Of a stretch of 64,000 nt of DNA, positions 34,249 to 42,682 are shown piece by piece (position 1 is the first letter of the stretch; the number at the start of each line of letters is the position of its first letter). Location: contig JAVDKK010000001.1 in assembly GCA_030849945.1 (NCBI GenBank), positions 1,116,001 to 1,180,000 of the forward strand. The letters run 5' to 3'. The translations under genes were made by a program, and so were the position numbers. The notes beneath the pieces are model-generated. The model was given only the letters and a program-made list of their open reading frames with translations. It was not told the DNA's origin and did not search any database. The stretch comes from Schauerella fraxinea (GTDB lineage: Bacteria > Pseudomonadota > Gammaproteobacteria > Burkholderiales > Burkholderiaceae_B).

Positions 34249-35802
34249 ATGCTGACGCTGCTGCGGTTTTTTCGTATTGTCTGGATTTCGCTGCGCTTCG
34301 GTCTGGATGAACTGGTGCTGTCCAGCTTCAATCACCCGGTCGCCACGGGGCTGTTGCGGGTGATTCGCTTCGGTACGCGGCCCAAATCGCCGCGCGGCGT
34401 CCGCCTGCGACGGGCGCTCGAAACCTTGGGTCCCATCTTCGTCAAGTTCGGTCAGGTGCTGTCCACCCGCCGCGATTTGATCCCCGCGGACATCGCCGTC
34501 GAACTGGCGTTGCTGCAAGATCGCGTGCCGCCTTTTCCGTCGGCCGAAGCCGCCGCCTGCATCAAGACTGCCTTGGGCGCGCCGCCCGAAAAGCTCTTTG
34601 CGCATTTCGAAGTCGATCCGGTGGCATCGGCCTCGATCGCCCAGGTGCACTTCGCGGTGTTGCATGATGGGCGCGATGTGGCCGTGAAAGTGCTGCGGCC
34701 CGGCATGTTGAACGTCATTGACCAGGATTTGGCGCTGCTCAAGCTGGTAGCGCGCGTAATCGAAAAGCTGGGTCCCGACGGGCGCCGGTTGAAGCCGCGC
34801 GAAGTGGTCGCCGAATTCGACAAGTATTTGCACGACGAGCTCGATCTGGTGCGCGAAGCGTCCAATTGCAGCCAATTGCGCCGCAATTTCGGTCCTGATA
34901 CCGGACGCGGCGGCATGTTGATGGTGCCTGAGGTGGTGTGGGAATACACCGCAACGACGGTGTTCACCATGGAGCGCATGCGCGGTATTCCGATCAGCCA
35001 AATCGACCGTCTGCGCACGGCAGGCGTCGATATCGAGAAGCTTGCCCGCAGCGGCGTGGAAATTTTCTTCACACAGGTGTTTGCCGACGGTTTCTTCCAC
35101 GCCGACATGCACCCGGGTAATATCTACGTGTCGGATCAGGCGGAAACGCTTGGTCAGTACATCGCACTCGACTTCGGCATCGTCGGTTCGCTGTCCGAAT
35201 TCGATAAGAACTACCTGGCGCAGAACTTTCTCGCGTTTTTTCACCGCGACTACCGCCGCGTGGCGCAGTTACACATCGAATCGGGTTGGGTACCGGCCGA
35301 TACGCGCGAGGAGGAGCTTGAAGGCGCGGTACGTGCTGTATGTGAGCCGTACTTCGACCGACCGCTTTCTGAAATCTCGCTGGGTCAGGTGTTGATGCGT
35401 CTCTTTCAGACATCACGACGCTTCAATGTCGAAATTCAGCCGCAACTGGTACTGTTGCAAAAGACGCTGTTGAATATCGAGGGCATGGGGCGCGACCTGG
35501 ATCCCAATCTGGATCTGTGGAAAACGGCCAAGCCCTATCTCGAACGCTGGATGCATGAGCGTATGGGATTTGCCGGATTGCGGCAAAAACTGAAAAAGGA
35601 GGCCGTGCATTGGGCACAGCTTCTCCCCGAAATCCCTCGGTTGGTTCACGATAACTTGAACCGACCGCACGCTTCTCCGGTCTTAATCAATGAATTGGTG
35701 CTGCTACGACGTGCGCAAGAACAAAATAACCGCCTGTTGACAGCCATTGCAGCCGTTTTGGCGGTTGCGGTGGCGGTAGGCATTTGGGCGATCACACGTT
35801 GA
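34249..35802 (+). CDS. ubiB: Ubiquinone biosynthesis regulatory protein kinase UbiB
   Basis: A 517-residue ADCK/UbiB-family atypical kinase/ATPase needed for ubiquinone synthesis. The KxGQ motif is in FVKFGQVLSTRRDLIP, the Ala-rich loop in VASASIAQVH, VAVKVLRPG carries the nucleotide Lys, and FFHADMHPGN and DFGIVG are the catalytic and metal motifs. A single C-terminal membrane helix (LLTAIAAVLAVAVAVGIWAI) anchors it. It is coupled to ubiJ 3 bp upstream. Confidence 0.97.
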   Translation: MLTLLRFFRIVWISLRFGLDELVLSSFNHPVATGLLRVIRFGTRPKSPRGVRLRRALETLGPIFVKFGQVLSTRRDLIPADIAVELALLQDRVPPFPSAEAAACIKTALGAPPEKLFAHFEVDPVASASIAQVHFAVLHDGRDVAVKVLRPGMLNVIDQDLALLKLVARVIEKLGPDGRRLKPREVVAEFDKYLHDELDLVREASNCSQLRRNFGPDTGRGGMLMVPEVVWEYTATTVFTMERMRGIPISQIDRLRTAGVDIEKLARSGVEIFFTQVFADGFFHADMHPGNIYVSDQAETLGQYIALDFGIVGSLSEFDKNYLAQNFLAFFHRDYRRVAQLHIESGWVPADTREEELEGAVRAVCEPYFDRPLSEISLGQVLMRLFQTSRRFNVEIQPQLVLLQKTLLNIEGMGRDLDPNLDLWKTAKPYLERWMHERMGFAGLRQKLKKEAVHWAQLLPEIPRLVHDNLNRPHASPVLINELVLLRRAQEQNNRLLTAIAAVLAVAVAVGIWAITR

Positions 35803-35993
35803 TAATCACAGGCAGTCCGCCTGACTGGGGCTGAACCGGTCATGGAAAAATAACAAGACGGTCACGATGCATTCGTGCCACGAGGGGATAACGGTGAATG
35901 CGGCCACTCAAACGTGCCGTCACCGACCCGCCGTCCCCATCGGCCAGGACTGACTTCATGTTTGCGCGGGAACACGACATTAAGGGCTAGATC

Positions 35994-36893
35994 ATGCTTT
36001 ATCCTGAACTCTTCAAGAATATGGAAGCGGTGCGCTGGAATATGGGCACCGATATCCCGTGGCATTTGTTCGATCGCAGCAAACTGACCGATGAGCAGGC
36101 CCAAACCGTCAAGATGAACGCCATCACCGAGTGGGCTGCATTGCCCGCGGTGGAAATGTTTCTGCGCGACAACCGTGAAGACAGCGACTTCAGCGCCTTC
36201 ATGTCGGTCTGGTTTTTCGAAGAGCAGAAGCACTCGCTGGTGATGATGGAGTACCTGCGCCGCTTCGTGCCGGACATGTGTCCTACCGAAGAAGAGCTGC
36301 ACAAGGTGCGCTTCGATTTCGACCCGGCCCCCGAGCTCGAAACCCTGATGCTGCATTTCTGCGGCGAAGTGCGCTTGAATCACTGGTACCGCCGAGCTGC
36401 CGAATGGCACACCGAGCCGGTCATCAAGGAAATCTACCGTACGCTGGCGCGTGACGAAGCGCGCCACGCCGGCGCCTACCTGCAGTACATGCGGCGCGCT
36501 CTGCATAATCGCGGCGAGTCGGTCAGCCAGCACGCGCGTGTGGCATTTTCGAAGATCGGGGTGCTGATGGCGTCCGCCTCGCGTACCCCCCAGGCCTTGC
36601 ACCCGACCAATCTGCATGTCAACAAGGACATGTTCCCCAACGATACGGTGCAGTCCAAGCTGCCAGAGCCGGGTTGGCTGGAGCATTGGTTGAACAGCCA
36701 GATCCACTTCGATAACGATTGGGAAGGCAAGGTCGCCTCGCGCATTCTGCATATCCTGTCCAAGCTGATGGATCGCAGTTTCGATACGGTCAAGGATCTG
36801 AACCTGTTCCGCAAGGAAATGACCAACAGCCTCGCAGCGCAAAAGCATAGCGAGAGCGGCATCATCCAGGTGCCGGCCGGAGTGCTGCGTTGA
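35994..36893 (+). CDS. Ferritin-like diiron protein (acyl-ACP-desaturase-like)
   Basis: A 299-residue helical protein with diiron ligands in the ferritin-like pattern: an early Glu in AITEWAALP, FFEEQKHS (ExxH) and, later, LARDEARHAGAYLQY (DExRH). The overall shape resembles type-2 acyl-ACP desaturases and related oxygenases, but the substrate is not known. The ATG at 35994 follows AAGGGCTAGATC. Its TGA overlaps the TTG start of the rfaE2 frame (TTGA), suggesting co-expression. The 190 bp before it have no gene. Confidence 0.85.
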   Translation: MLYPELFKNMEAVRWNMGTDIPWHLFDRSKLTDEQAQTVKMNAITEWAALPAVEMFLRDNREDSDFSAFMSVWFFEEQKHSLVMMEYLRRFVPDMCPTEEELHKVRFDFDPAPELETLMLHFCGEVRLNHWYRRAAEWHTEPVIKEIYRTLARDEARHAGAYLQYMRRALHNRGESVSQHARVAFSKIGVLMASASRTPQALHPTNLHVNKDMFPNDTVQSKLPEPGWLEHWLNSQIHFDNDWEGKVASRILHILSKLMDRSFDTVKDLNLFRKEMTNSLAAQKHSESGIIQVPAGVLR

Positions 36894-37396
36894 GCGCAGT
36901 GCACGTTTTGCCGCAGGCACGATTTGAAGCCAAGGTCATGTCGCGGGAAGCGTGCGAAGCCGCCGTGGCGGCGGGCCAGTTCGCTCGGCCGCTGGTGTTT
37001 ACCAACGGCGTGTTCGATCTCCTGCATCGCGGACACGCGACCTACCTGGATCAGGCCGCCCAATTGGGCGCGACCCTGATCGTGGCGATCAACACCGATG
37101 CATCGGTCAAGCGCTTGGGTAAAGGCGACGATCGGCCGCTCAATACCACCTCGGATCGCGCGGCCGTGCTGGCTGCGCTGGGTTGCGTGGATGCGGTCAC
37201 GGTGTTTGAAGAACAAACGCCCGAAGCCCTGATCGCGGCGCTGAAGCCCGATTTGATCGTCAAAGGGGGCGACTACGACATGGCCGTATTGCCGGAAACC
37301 GCGTTGGTCGAGTCTTGGGGCGGTCGCGCAGTGGCGATTCCCTTTGAGTTCGAACGCTCAACGACCTCGTTGGTTAAGAAAATCCGGGGGCGCTGA
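36890..37396 (+). CDS. rfaE2: D-glycero-beta-D-manno-heptose 1-phosphate adenylyltransferase
   Basis: Free-standing second domain of RfaE/HldE, 168 residues, which makes ADP-heptose for LPS core synthesis. It has the nucleotidyltransferase motif FTNGVFDLLHRGHATYL (HxGH), then VIKGGDYD-like VKGGDYDMAVLPET and the late FERSTTSLVKKIR. The frame starts at a TTG overlapping the previous stop, or at a GTG at 36899 or ATG at 36938; homologs would favour a start upstream of the MSREACEAA segment. Its last 39 bp overlap the convergent tolC frame. Confidence 0.93.
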   Translation: MSAVHVLPQARFEAKVMSREACEAAVAAGQFARPLVFTNGVFDLLHRGHATYLDQAAQLGATLIVAINTDASVKRLGKGDDRPLNTTSDRAAVLAALGCVDAVTVFEEQTPEALIAALKPDLIVKGGDYDMAVLPETALVESWGGRAVAIPFEFERSTTSLVKKIRGR

Positions 37397-39130
37397 GTCG
37401 GGCACCTGGGTGCCGGCGGGTGCAGCGTAGGGTGCCGCATTGGGCCCCGCACCGGGTGCCACGTTGGGTGCACGATAGGGCGCAGCAGACGGCGCAGACG
37501 TTGTGCTCGGCGTGTTCCTCGAACGCTCTGCAGGCATCCCCGTCGATCCGGCGGGCGGAGTTTGCCGAGTGCGATCAGCCGGAACCAGCGGTGCGACCAG
37601 ACCCGAACCGTTCATCGCGCCACCGTTCATTGTTGCACCACCCATCGTTCCACCCCCCATCGTTCCAGCAGCAGGTGCTACAGCGGGCCCTAGCGGGCCG
37701 CCAGCGCCGCGATTGCTGCGTGCGCTGGTGCCAGCCGCTTTGGCTGGGGCCAGGCCTGTCATGCCGGATCGACGTGTGTCGTCCGGCTTTTCCGTGGCCG
37801 GTGGGCCAAACCGCAGCAATCGATTGATGGCATCGAGATCGGCCTCGGCCAGGATGCCGCTCGTGGCTTTCAGACGCAGGCCGTCGATCAGCGTGTTGTA
37901 GCGCACCTGTGCCAGGTCGCGCTGGGTGGCGTAGAGCTGCTGTTCGGCATTGAGCACGTCGAGATTGATCCGCACCCCCACCTCGTAGCCCAGCCGGTTG
38001 GCTTCCACCGCCGAACGGCTCGATCGCTCGCCGGCCTCCAGCGCCCGCACCCGCAACAGGCCTGTGGTGACGCCGGTGTAATACTGGCGTGCCAGTTGTA
38101 GCGCCTGGCGGCGCGAGGTTTCGGCATTGAAGCGGGCGCGTTGCTCGAGCTGCACGCTCTCCGTCACGCGCGACGATACGGCGCCCCCGGTATAGAAGGG
38201 CATCGACACGACGACACCGATGGTGTTGTCGATGGGTCGTCCCGAGCCCGGATTGCTCAGGCGCGAGTCGGTGGCGCTGCCCGACGACGCGCGTAATGCC
38301 ACGATGGGATAGAAGCCGCTGCGTGCGATTTCGATATCGCGCTGCGCGATACGGGTTTGGAGCTCGGCGCGAATCACTTCCAGGCTGGAGCTTTGCGCTT
38401 GCGAAGACCAGGCTTCGAGCCGCGCGGGTTGCGGCGCCGGCAAGGCCGTGCCACTGGGCAGCCGGGCCAGGCTGCCCGGCGGACTGCCGACGATCTGCGT
38501 CAGCCGGTCGCGTTGCACCTCAAGCAGGTTCTGCAATTGCAGCTCTTGCGCCACGATCAGGTCGTAGCGGGACTGGGCCTCATAGGTGTCGGTAATCGTG
38601 GCATTGCCGAGTTCGAAGTTGCGTTGCGCCGACTCTACCTGCTCGGCGATGGCGCTCTTTTCAGCCACCGTGGCGGCGAGCTGATCTTCAAACGACAGCA
38701 CGTTGAAATAGGCGTCCGACACCCGCAGCAGCAGGTCCTGAAGCGCCTGTTGCAACTGCACCTCGACATCGGCCACGACCAGCTTCGATTGCTCGTAGGC
38801 CTTGTAGCTGCCCCAGTCGAACAGCGGTTGTGTGAGTACGAGATCCCAGGTGCCGCGCGTGCCTGACGTATCGCGACGAAAGCCCGACGTGCTGCGCACA
38901 TCGCGGTATTCGCCGCCGGCCTCGGCCGATACGTAGGGGAGCAGATTGGCGCGGGCCTGCGGCTGCCGCTCAAGACCGGCACGATAGGCGGCGCGCGCCG
39001 CGGCGTAGGTGGGGTCGCTGACCAGCGCGTCGCGCCAGGCCTGCATCAAATCCTGCGAATGACTGGTCGCCGCGCTTGCCCATAGGGCCAACGCGCATCC
39101 GATGCGAGCGGCCAGCCGGGCGCGACGCAC
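37358..39130 (-). CDS. tolC: TolC-family outer membrane efflux protein with long low-complexity C-terminal tail
   Basis: A 590-residue type I secretion/efflux channel. A signal peptide (ALALWASAATSHS) is followed by two OEP repeats (about 25-215 and 235-435) with features such as NLLPYVSAEAGGEYRD, TQPLFDWGSYKAYEQS, GNATITDTYEAQSRYD and YEVGVRINLDVLNAEQQLY. Beyond about residue 445 is an extra tail of some 145 residues of Gly/Met/Thr/Ala/Pro repeats (GTMGGGTMGGATM, AAPYRAPNVAPGAG), not part of the channel fold. The start is a GTG at 39130, three bases after the pcm stop. The gene's 3' end overlaps rfaE2 by 39 bp. Confidence 0.9.
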   Translation of the reverse strand: MRRARLAARIGCALALWASAATSHSQDLMQAWRDALVSDPTYAAARAAYRAGLERQPQARANLLPYVSAEAGGEYRDVRSTSGFRRDTSGTRGTWDLVLTQPLFDWGSYKAYEQSKLVVADVEVQLQQALQDLLLRVSDAYFNVLSFEDQLAATVAEKSAIAEQVESAQRNFELGNATITDTYEAQSRYDLIVAQELQLQNLLEVQRDRLTQIVGSPPGSLARLPSGTALPAPQPARLEAWSSQAQSSSLEVIRAELQTRIAQRDIEIARSGFYPIVALRASSGSATDSRLSNPGSGRPIDNTIGVVVSMPFYTGGAVSSRVTESVQLEQRARFNAETSRRQALQLARQYYTGVTTGLLRVRALEAGERSSRSAVEANRLGYEVGVRINLDVLNAEQQLYATQRDLAQVRYNTLIDGLRLKATSGILAEADLDAINRLLRFGPPATEKPDDTRRSGMTGLAPAKAAGTSARSNRGAGGPLGPAVAPAAGTMGGGTMGGATMNGGAMNGSGLVAPLVPADRTRQTPPAGSTGMPAERSRNTPSTTSAPSAAPYRAPNVAPGAGPNAAPYAAPAGTQVPDSAPPDFLNQRGR

Positions 39131-39133
39131 CGC

Positions 39134-39814
39134 TTAGAACTTGAATTGCGAAACAGTCGCGCCGCGCAACGGCTTGATGACCGTTTCGAACAACGTCACG
39201 GTTTCGAACGTGGCTGCCGTCGTGCGCGTGATGCGGCAGGCCGTCATCACAGGCGTCTGGCCGACCACAATGACCATGCGGCCGCCCACACGCAGTTGAT
39301 AGCGCAGGGCGTCGGGCACGACCGGCACCGAGCCGGTGACGAGGATGGCGTCGTATTCGGTGGAGCCCCAGCCGTTGCGGCCATCGCCGGTTTCGACCTT
39401 GACGTTCTTCACGCCGTTTTGCTGCAGATTGGCCTGGGCGAATCCGGCCAGACGGCTATCGATTTCGACCGACGTCACTTGCTGGGCGATATGGGCGATC
39501 AGGGCGGCCTGGTAGCCGGAACCCGTGCCGATTTCGAGCACACAGTCGTTGGGGGTGAGCAGCAATTCTTGCGTCAGGCGGGCTTCGACCTTCGGCGCCA
39601 GCATGGTTTCACGCGTATCGGCGCCGTTGACGGTCAGCGGCAGTTCCAGATCGGAAAAGGCCATGGCGCGCACCGGCGCCGGCACGAACGCTTCGCGGCG
39701 CACCTCGAACAGGGTGGCAAGCACCGTTGCGTCGAGCACATCCCAGGGCCGGATCTGCTGTTCGATCATGTTGAAACGGGCTTGTTCGAGATCGGGGAGC
39801 GTGGAGGCGTTCAT
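39134..39814 (-). CDS. pcm: Protein-L-isoaspartate O-methyltransferase
   Basis: SAM-dependent methyltransferase of the PCMT family, 226 residues, repairing isoaspartyl residues in proteins. RFNMIEQQIRPWDV opens it, AMLAP-like ETMLAPKVEARLTQ and the SAM site VLEIGTGSGYQAALIA follow, and DAILVTGSVPVVP lies in the middle. Some betaproteobacterial members are atypical and may act on other substrates. It sits directly upstream of tolC with a 3-bp gap, an arrangement suggesting one transcript. Confidence 0.93.
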   Translation of the reverse strand: MNASTLPDLEQARFNMIEQQIRPWDVLDATVLATLFEVRREAFVPAPVRAMAFSDLELPLTVNGADTRETMLAPKVEARLTQELLLTPNDCVLEIGTGSGYQAALIAHIAQQVTSVEIDSRLAGFAQANLQQNGVKNVKVETGDGRNGWGSTEYDAILVTGSVPVVPDALRYQLRVGGRMVIVVGQTPVMTACRITRTTAATFETVTLFETVIKPLRGATVSQFKF

Positions 39815-39884
39815 GATGGTGGAAATTAGGAATAGCGGATAAAGGGATGGCGCGCGGACTATTGTACCGATTCGTGACGGCCGG

Positions 39885-40703
39885 CTACCACTGCGCGTGG
39901 AAGTGGTGCACCGGCCCGTGACCGGAACCCACGTTGAGCGTGTCGGCAGCGGCCAGAGCTGCCGTCAGATAGTCCTTGGCACGGCGCGCGGCCTCGGGCA
40001 CATCGTTCGTTTGCGGGATCAGCGCGGCCAATGCCGCCGAAAGGGTGCAGCCCGTGCCATGGGTATTGCGGGTGAGAATGCGGCGGCCCGGCAATTCGAT
40101 CATGCGATCGCCGTCGAACAGCAGATCGACGATGTCGTCACTGGGCAGATGCCCGCCCTTGAGCATCACCCAGCGATGGCCGGAATAGGCCAGCAGGTTG
40201 CGCAGCTTTTCAGCCACGCGACGCATTTCACGGATGGTGTCGACCTGGCGCTGGCCGAGCAGTACGCCGGCCTCGGGCAAATTGGGCGTGAGCACGGTGG
40301 TCTGCGGCAACAGCGCTTCGCGCAGCGCGCCAACGGCTTTGCGCTCGAGCAGCATATCGCCGCTTTTGGCGATCATCACCGGATCGAGCACGATGTGCGC
40401 CGGGTTGTGCTTGGCAAGCTTTTCGGCCACCACCAGGGTGACGCGTTCCTGGCCCAGCATGCCGATCTTGACGGCAGCAATCGCCACGTCGTCGAACAGC
40501 GTATCGATCTGCAAGCCGACGAAGTCGGGATCGACGGGCGAGATGCCGGTGACGCCTTTGGTGTTTTGCGCGGTAAGCGCGGCGATCACCCCGCACCCGT
40601 AGGTGCCCAGGGCGCTCATCGTCTTGACGTCGGCGAGTACGCCCGCGCCGGCGGAGGGGTCCACCCCGGCAATGCTGAGGGTGTTGTAGATGGGATCGGC
40701 CAC
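39885..40703 (-). CDS. thiD: Hydroxymethylpyrimidine/phosphomethylpyrimidine kinase
   Basis: Ribokinase-like kinase of thiamine synthesis, 272 residues, phosphorylating HMP and HMP-P. It has the SIAGVDPSAGAGVLADVKT start, QNTKGVTG, the VLDPVMIAKSG motif, and the anion hole/base segment NTHGTGCTLSAALAA. The start is a GTG at 40703, two bases after the thiG stop, preceded by AAAGGT. The much longer open frame up to 41096 lies inside thiG and is not used. It forms a thiG-thiD unit. Confidence 0.95.
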   Translation of the reverse strand: MADPIYNTLSIAGVDPSAGAGVLADVKTMSALGTYGCGVIAALTAQNTKGVTGISPVDPDFVGLQIDTLFDDVAIAAVKIGMLGQERVTLVVAEKLAKHNPAHIVLDPVMIAKSGDMLLERKAVGALREALLPQTTVLTPNLPEAGVLLGQRQVDTIREMRRVAEKLRNLLAYSGHRWVMLKGGHLPSDDIVDLLFDGDRMIELPGRRILTRNTHGTGCTLSAALAALIPQTNDVPEAARRAKDYLTAALAAADTLNVGSGHGPVHHFHAQW

Positions 40704-40705
40704 GG

Positions 40706-41512
40706 TCAACCTTTGTGCGCGGTAATCAAGCCTTCGGTGGGCGAGCTGGGCTGGGCGCTGTAGAGCTTCTTGGGTACGCGTCCAGCCAGATAGGCTTCGC
40801 GGCCGGCTTCGACCGCCTTTTTCATGGCGCTGGCCATCAGAATGGGATCGCGGGCGCCGGCGATGGCGGTGTTCATCAACACGCCGTCGCAGCCGAGTTC
40901 CATGGCGATCGCAGCATCCGATGCCGTGCCCACGCCGGCATCCACGAGCACCGGCACGCGGGCCTGGTCGATGATCAGGCGCAGGTTCCACGGATTCAGA
41001 ATGCCCATGCCCGAGCCGATCAGCGAGGCCAGCGGCATCACGGCGACCACGCCGATATCCTCGAGCATGCGGCACTGAATGGGATCGTCGGTGCAATACA
41101 CCATCACCTGAAAGCCGTCTTTGACCAACGTGCGGGCGGCGTCCAGCGTTTCGGGCATGTTGGGAAACAGATTGGTGGGGTCGCCCAGCACTTCCAGCTT
41201 GACCAGCGAGTGGCCGTCGAGCAGTTCGCGGGCCAGGCGCAGCGTGCGCACGGCATCGTCGGCGGAGTAGCAGCCGGCCGTATTGGGCAGCAGCGTGAAT
41301 TGCGAGGGCGGCACGCTATCGAGCAGGCTGGGCTCGTTGGCGTTCTGGCCAATATTGGTGCGGCGGATAGCGACAGTGACGATTTGCGTGCCGCTGGCGT
41401 CGAGCGCCTCGCGGGTTTGCGCAAAATCGCGATACTTGCCGGTGCCGACGAGCAGTCGCGACGTGTAGGCCTTGCCGGCGATGGTAAGCGTGTCGGGAGC
41501 GGATGTGGTCAT
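40706..41512 (-). CDS. thiG: Thiazole synthase
   Basis: A 268-residue TIM-barrel enzyme forming the thiazole phosphate of thiamine from deoxyxylulose phosphate, dehydroglycine and ThiS-thiocarboxylate. SRLLVGTGKYRD at the start, the Schiff-base Lys in LVKLEVLGD, MPLASLIGSGMGI and VLVDAGVGTASDAAIAMELG are diagnostic. It heads the thiG-thiD unit. The sulfur carrier ThiS is not encoded immediately upstream, where only 113 bp remain before the next gene, so it must lie elsewhere in the genome. Confidence 0.97.
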   Translation of the reverse strand: MTTSAPDTLTIAGKAYTSRLLVGTGKYRDFAQTREALDASGTQIVTVAIRRTNIGQNANEPSLLDSVPPSQFTLLPNTAGCYSADDAVRTLRLARELLDGHSLVKLEVLGDPTNLFPNMPETLDAARTLVKDGFQVMVYCTDDPIQCRMLEDIGVVAVMPLASLIGSGMGILNPWNLRLIIDQARVPVLVDAGVGTASDAAIAMELGCDGVLMNTAIAGARDPILMASAMKKAVEAGREAYLAGRVPKKLYSAQPSSPTEGLITAHKG

Positions 41513-41625
41513 GGGGCGATGCGTGAGTTCGCGGGCGAGCCGCGATGAGGTGCGTAGGAAACGCCGCGCGCGAGGCGCCGCTTAATCCGCCATGATAAAG
41601 CAGTGTGGCGGAAATGCAGTCCGAT

Positions 41626-41988
41626 TCAGCTGCGGCCGATCGGGCTTGCTTCGTTCAGACGCGCCAGAATGCCGTCCAACGTCTCACCAACGTTGTGCGC
41701 GCTACGTTTTGCCGTTTGATACAGCTTGATCATGAAGTCGTAGCCGTTTTCGCCGTCATCCACTGCCCAATTGTCCAGCCGCTCACCATCGAGCGTATTC
41801 AGCGAAAACGCGACGAAGCCCAAGTCGGTGTTCTCGTCGAAGCCAGACCAGATCTGAAACTTCGTTCCGGGCGAGATCTGAACTTCAAACGTGCTCGCGT
41901 GGAAGGTTCTGCTCCATTTCACTTCGCCTTGGTCGGTGCGGGAAAGAAGCTTGTGGACAATTTCGCGATAGTCGTTGGGAATACCCAT
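41626..41988 (-). CDS. Hypothetical protein, islet gene 2
   Basis: A 120-residue protein I do not recognise. It looks like a small beta-rich domain followed by helices: KWSRTFHASTFEVQI, FQIWSGFDE and GFVAFSLNT could be strands, and DFMIKLYQTAKRSAHNVGETLDGILARL a C-terminal helix pair. The LYxxAkRsA...vgetLdgIL ending resembles small domains often seen in accessory genes, but I cannot name a family. Its ATG is one base after the stop of the membrane protein gene at 41990-42553, so the two are coupled. Base composition is lower in GC than the flanking thi and btu genes. Confidence 0.75.
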   Translation of the reverse strand: MGIPNDYREIVHKLLSRTDQGEVKWSRTFHASTFEVQISPGTKFQIWSGFDENTDLGFVAFSLNTLDGERLDNWAVDDGENGYDFMIKLYQTAKRSAHNVGETLDGILARLNEASPIGRS

Positions 41989-41989
41989 G

Positions 41990-42553
41990 TCAGAACGCCG
42001 CCATTGCGGTTTTGGAAGCCAAGGTTATAAATTCGTCACGCGTGGCAGATACTCGCGCGAGTAGTTCGATTCGATTGTCCGCATCGAGGCGGTTTATCGA
42101 TTGGGCGCGGCTGAGATCCGCTTCGATCCTCCAGATGTTCTCTTTCATGGTTGGCCAGCGTTTGGATTCATTGACGTGTGGCCCCGTCGGGTGGCCTTCC
42201 AGTTCTGCCACCATCTCGCGAAGTCGAACGGCCGCGCTTGCAGATGCCTCGATACGGGTCTGCACCAGTACATCGTGCAACACCTTCGTTTGCGCCGCAA
42301 TTTTCTGCAAGTTGGTCATCGACTCAAATCGTCGAAACGAATTTACGGTAGCAACGGTCGCGGCTTTTGCCGCTTCCGCAGCGGTGTGCGTTTTGTTAAT
42401 CTGCCTGACTGCAATGACGAATCCAAGCACGGTAACCAAGAGCCCTACGATCCCGATCGTATCGGAGAACGTGAGCGTCTCAGGCAATGCCGAGAAATGC
42501 CAACGATCCAGCGAAAATGCGGGAAGGAATGTGATGTGATCGTGGAGACGCAT
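41990..42553 (-). CDS. Hypothetical single-pass membrane protein, islet gene 1
   Basis: A 187-residue protein with one membrane helix near the N-terminus (IGIVGLLVTVLGFVIAV) followed by a long, mostly helical soluble part (AEAAKAATVATVNSF, SAAVRLREMVAELEG, IWRIEADLSRAQSIN) with coiled-coil character. I do not recognise the family. I start at the ATG at 42553 (MRLHDHITF); a GTG at 42595 is also possible, and no strong ribosome site helps. It is coupled to the 120-residue gene downstream. The AT-richer sequence suggests horizontal acquisition between thiG and btuF. Confidence 0.7.
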   Translation of the reverse strand: MRLHDHITFLPAFSLDRWHFSALPETLTFSDTIGIVGLLVTVLGFVIAVRQINKTHTAAEAAKAATVATVNSFRRFESMTNLQKIAAQTKVLHDVLVQTRIEASASAAVRLREMVAELEGHPTGPHVNESKRWPTMKENIWRIEADLSRAQSINRLDADNRIELLARVSATRDEFITLASKTAMAAF

Positions 42554-42682
42554 TGCACAACATGTGGCTGACGAAGCTTTGTAAGTTCGGGGCACTGCGC
42601 ATGACGTCGTGGGTCAAGTGAGGTGCCTCGTGCTGGCTTCCAGTGTAATCCTGGTGCCTTCGGCAAACACGAACCTTTACCT

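Noticed and set aside
41513..41625. thiS gene between thiG and the islet
   Set aside because: Only 113 bp and no open frame ending in Gly-Gly.
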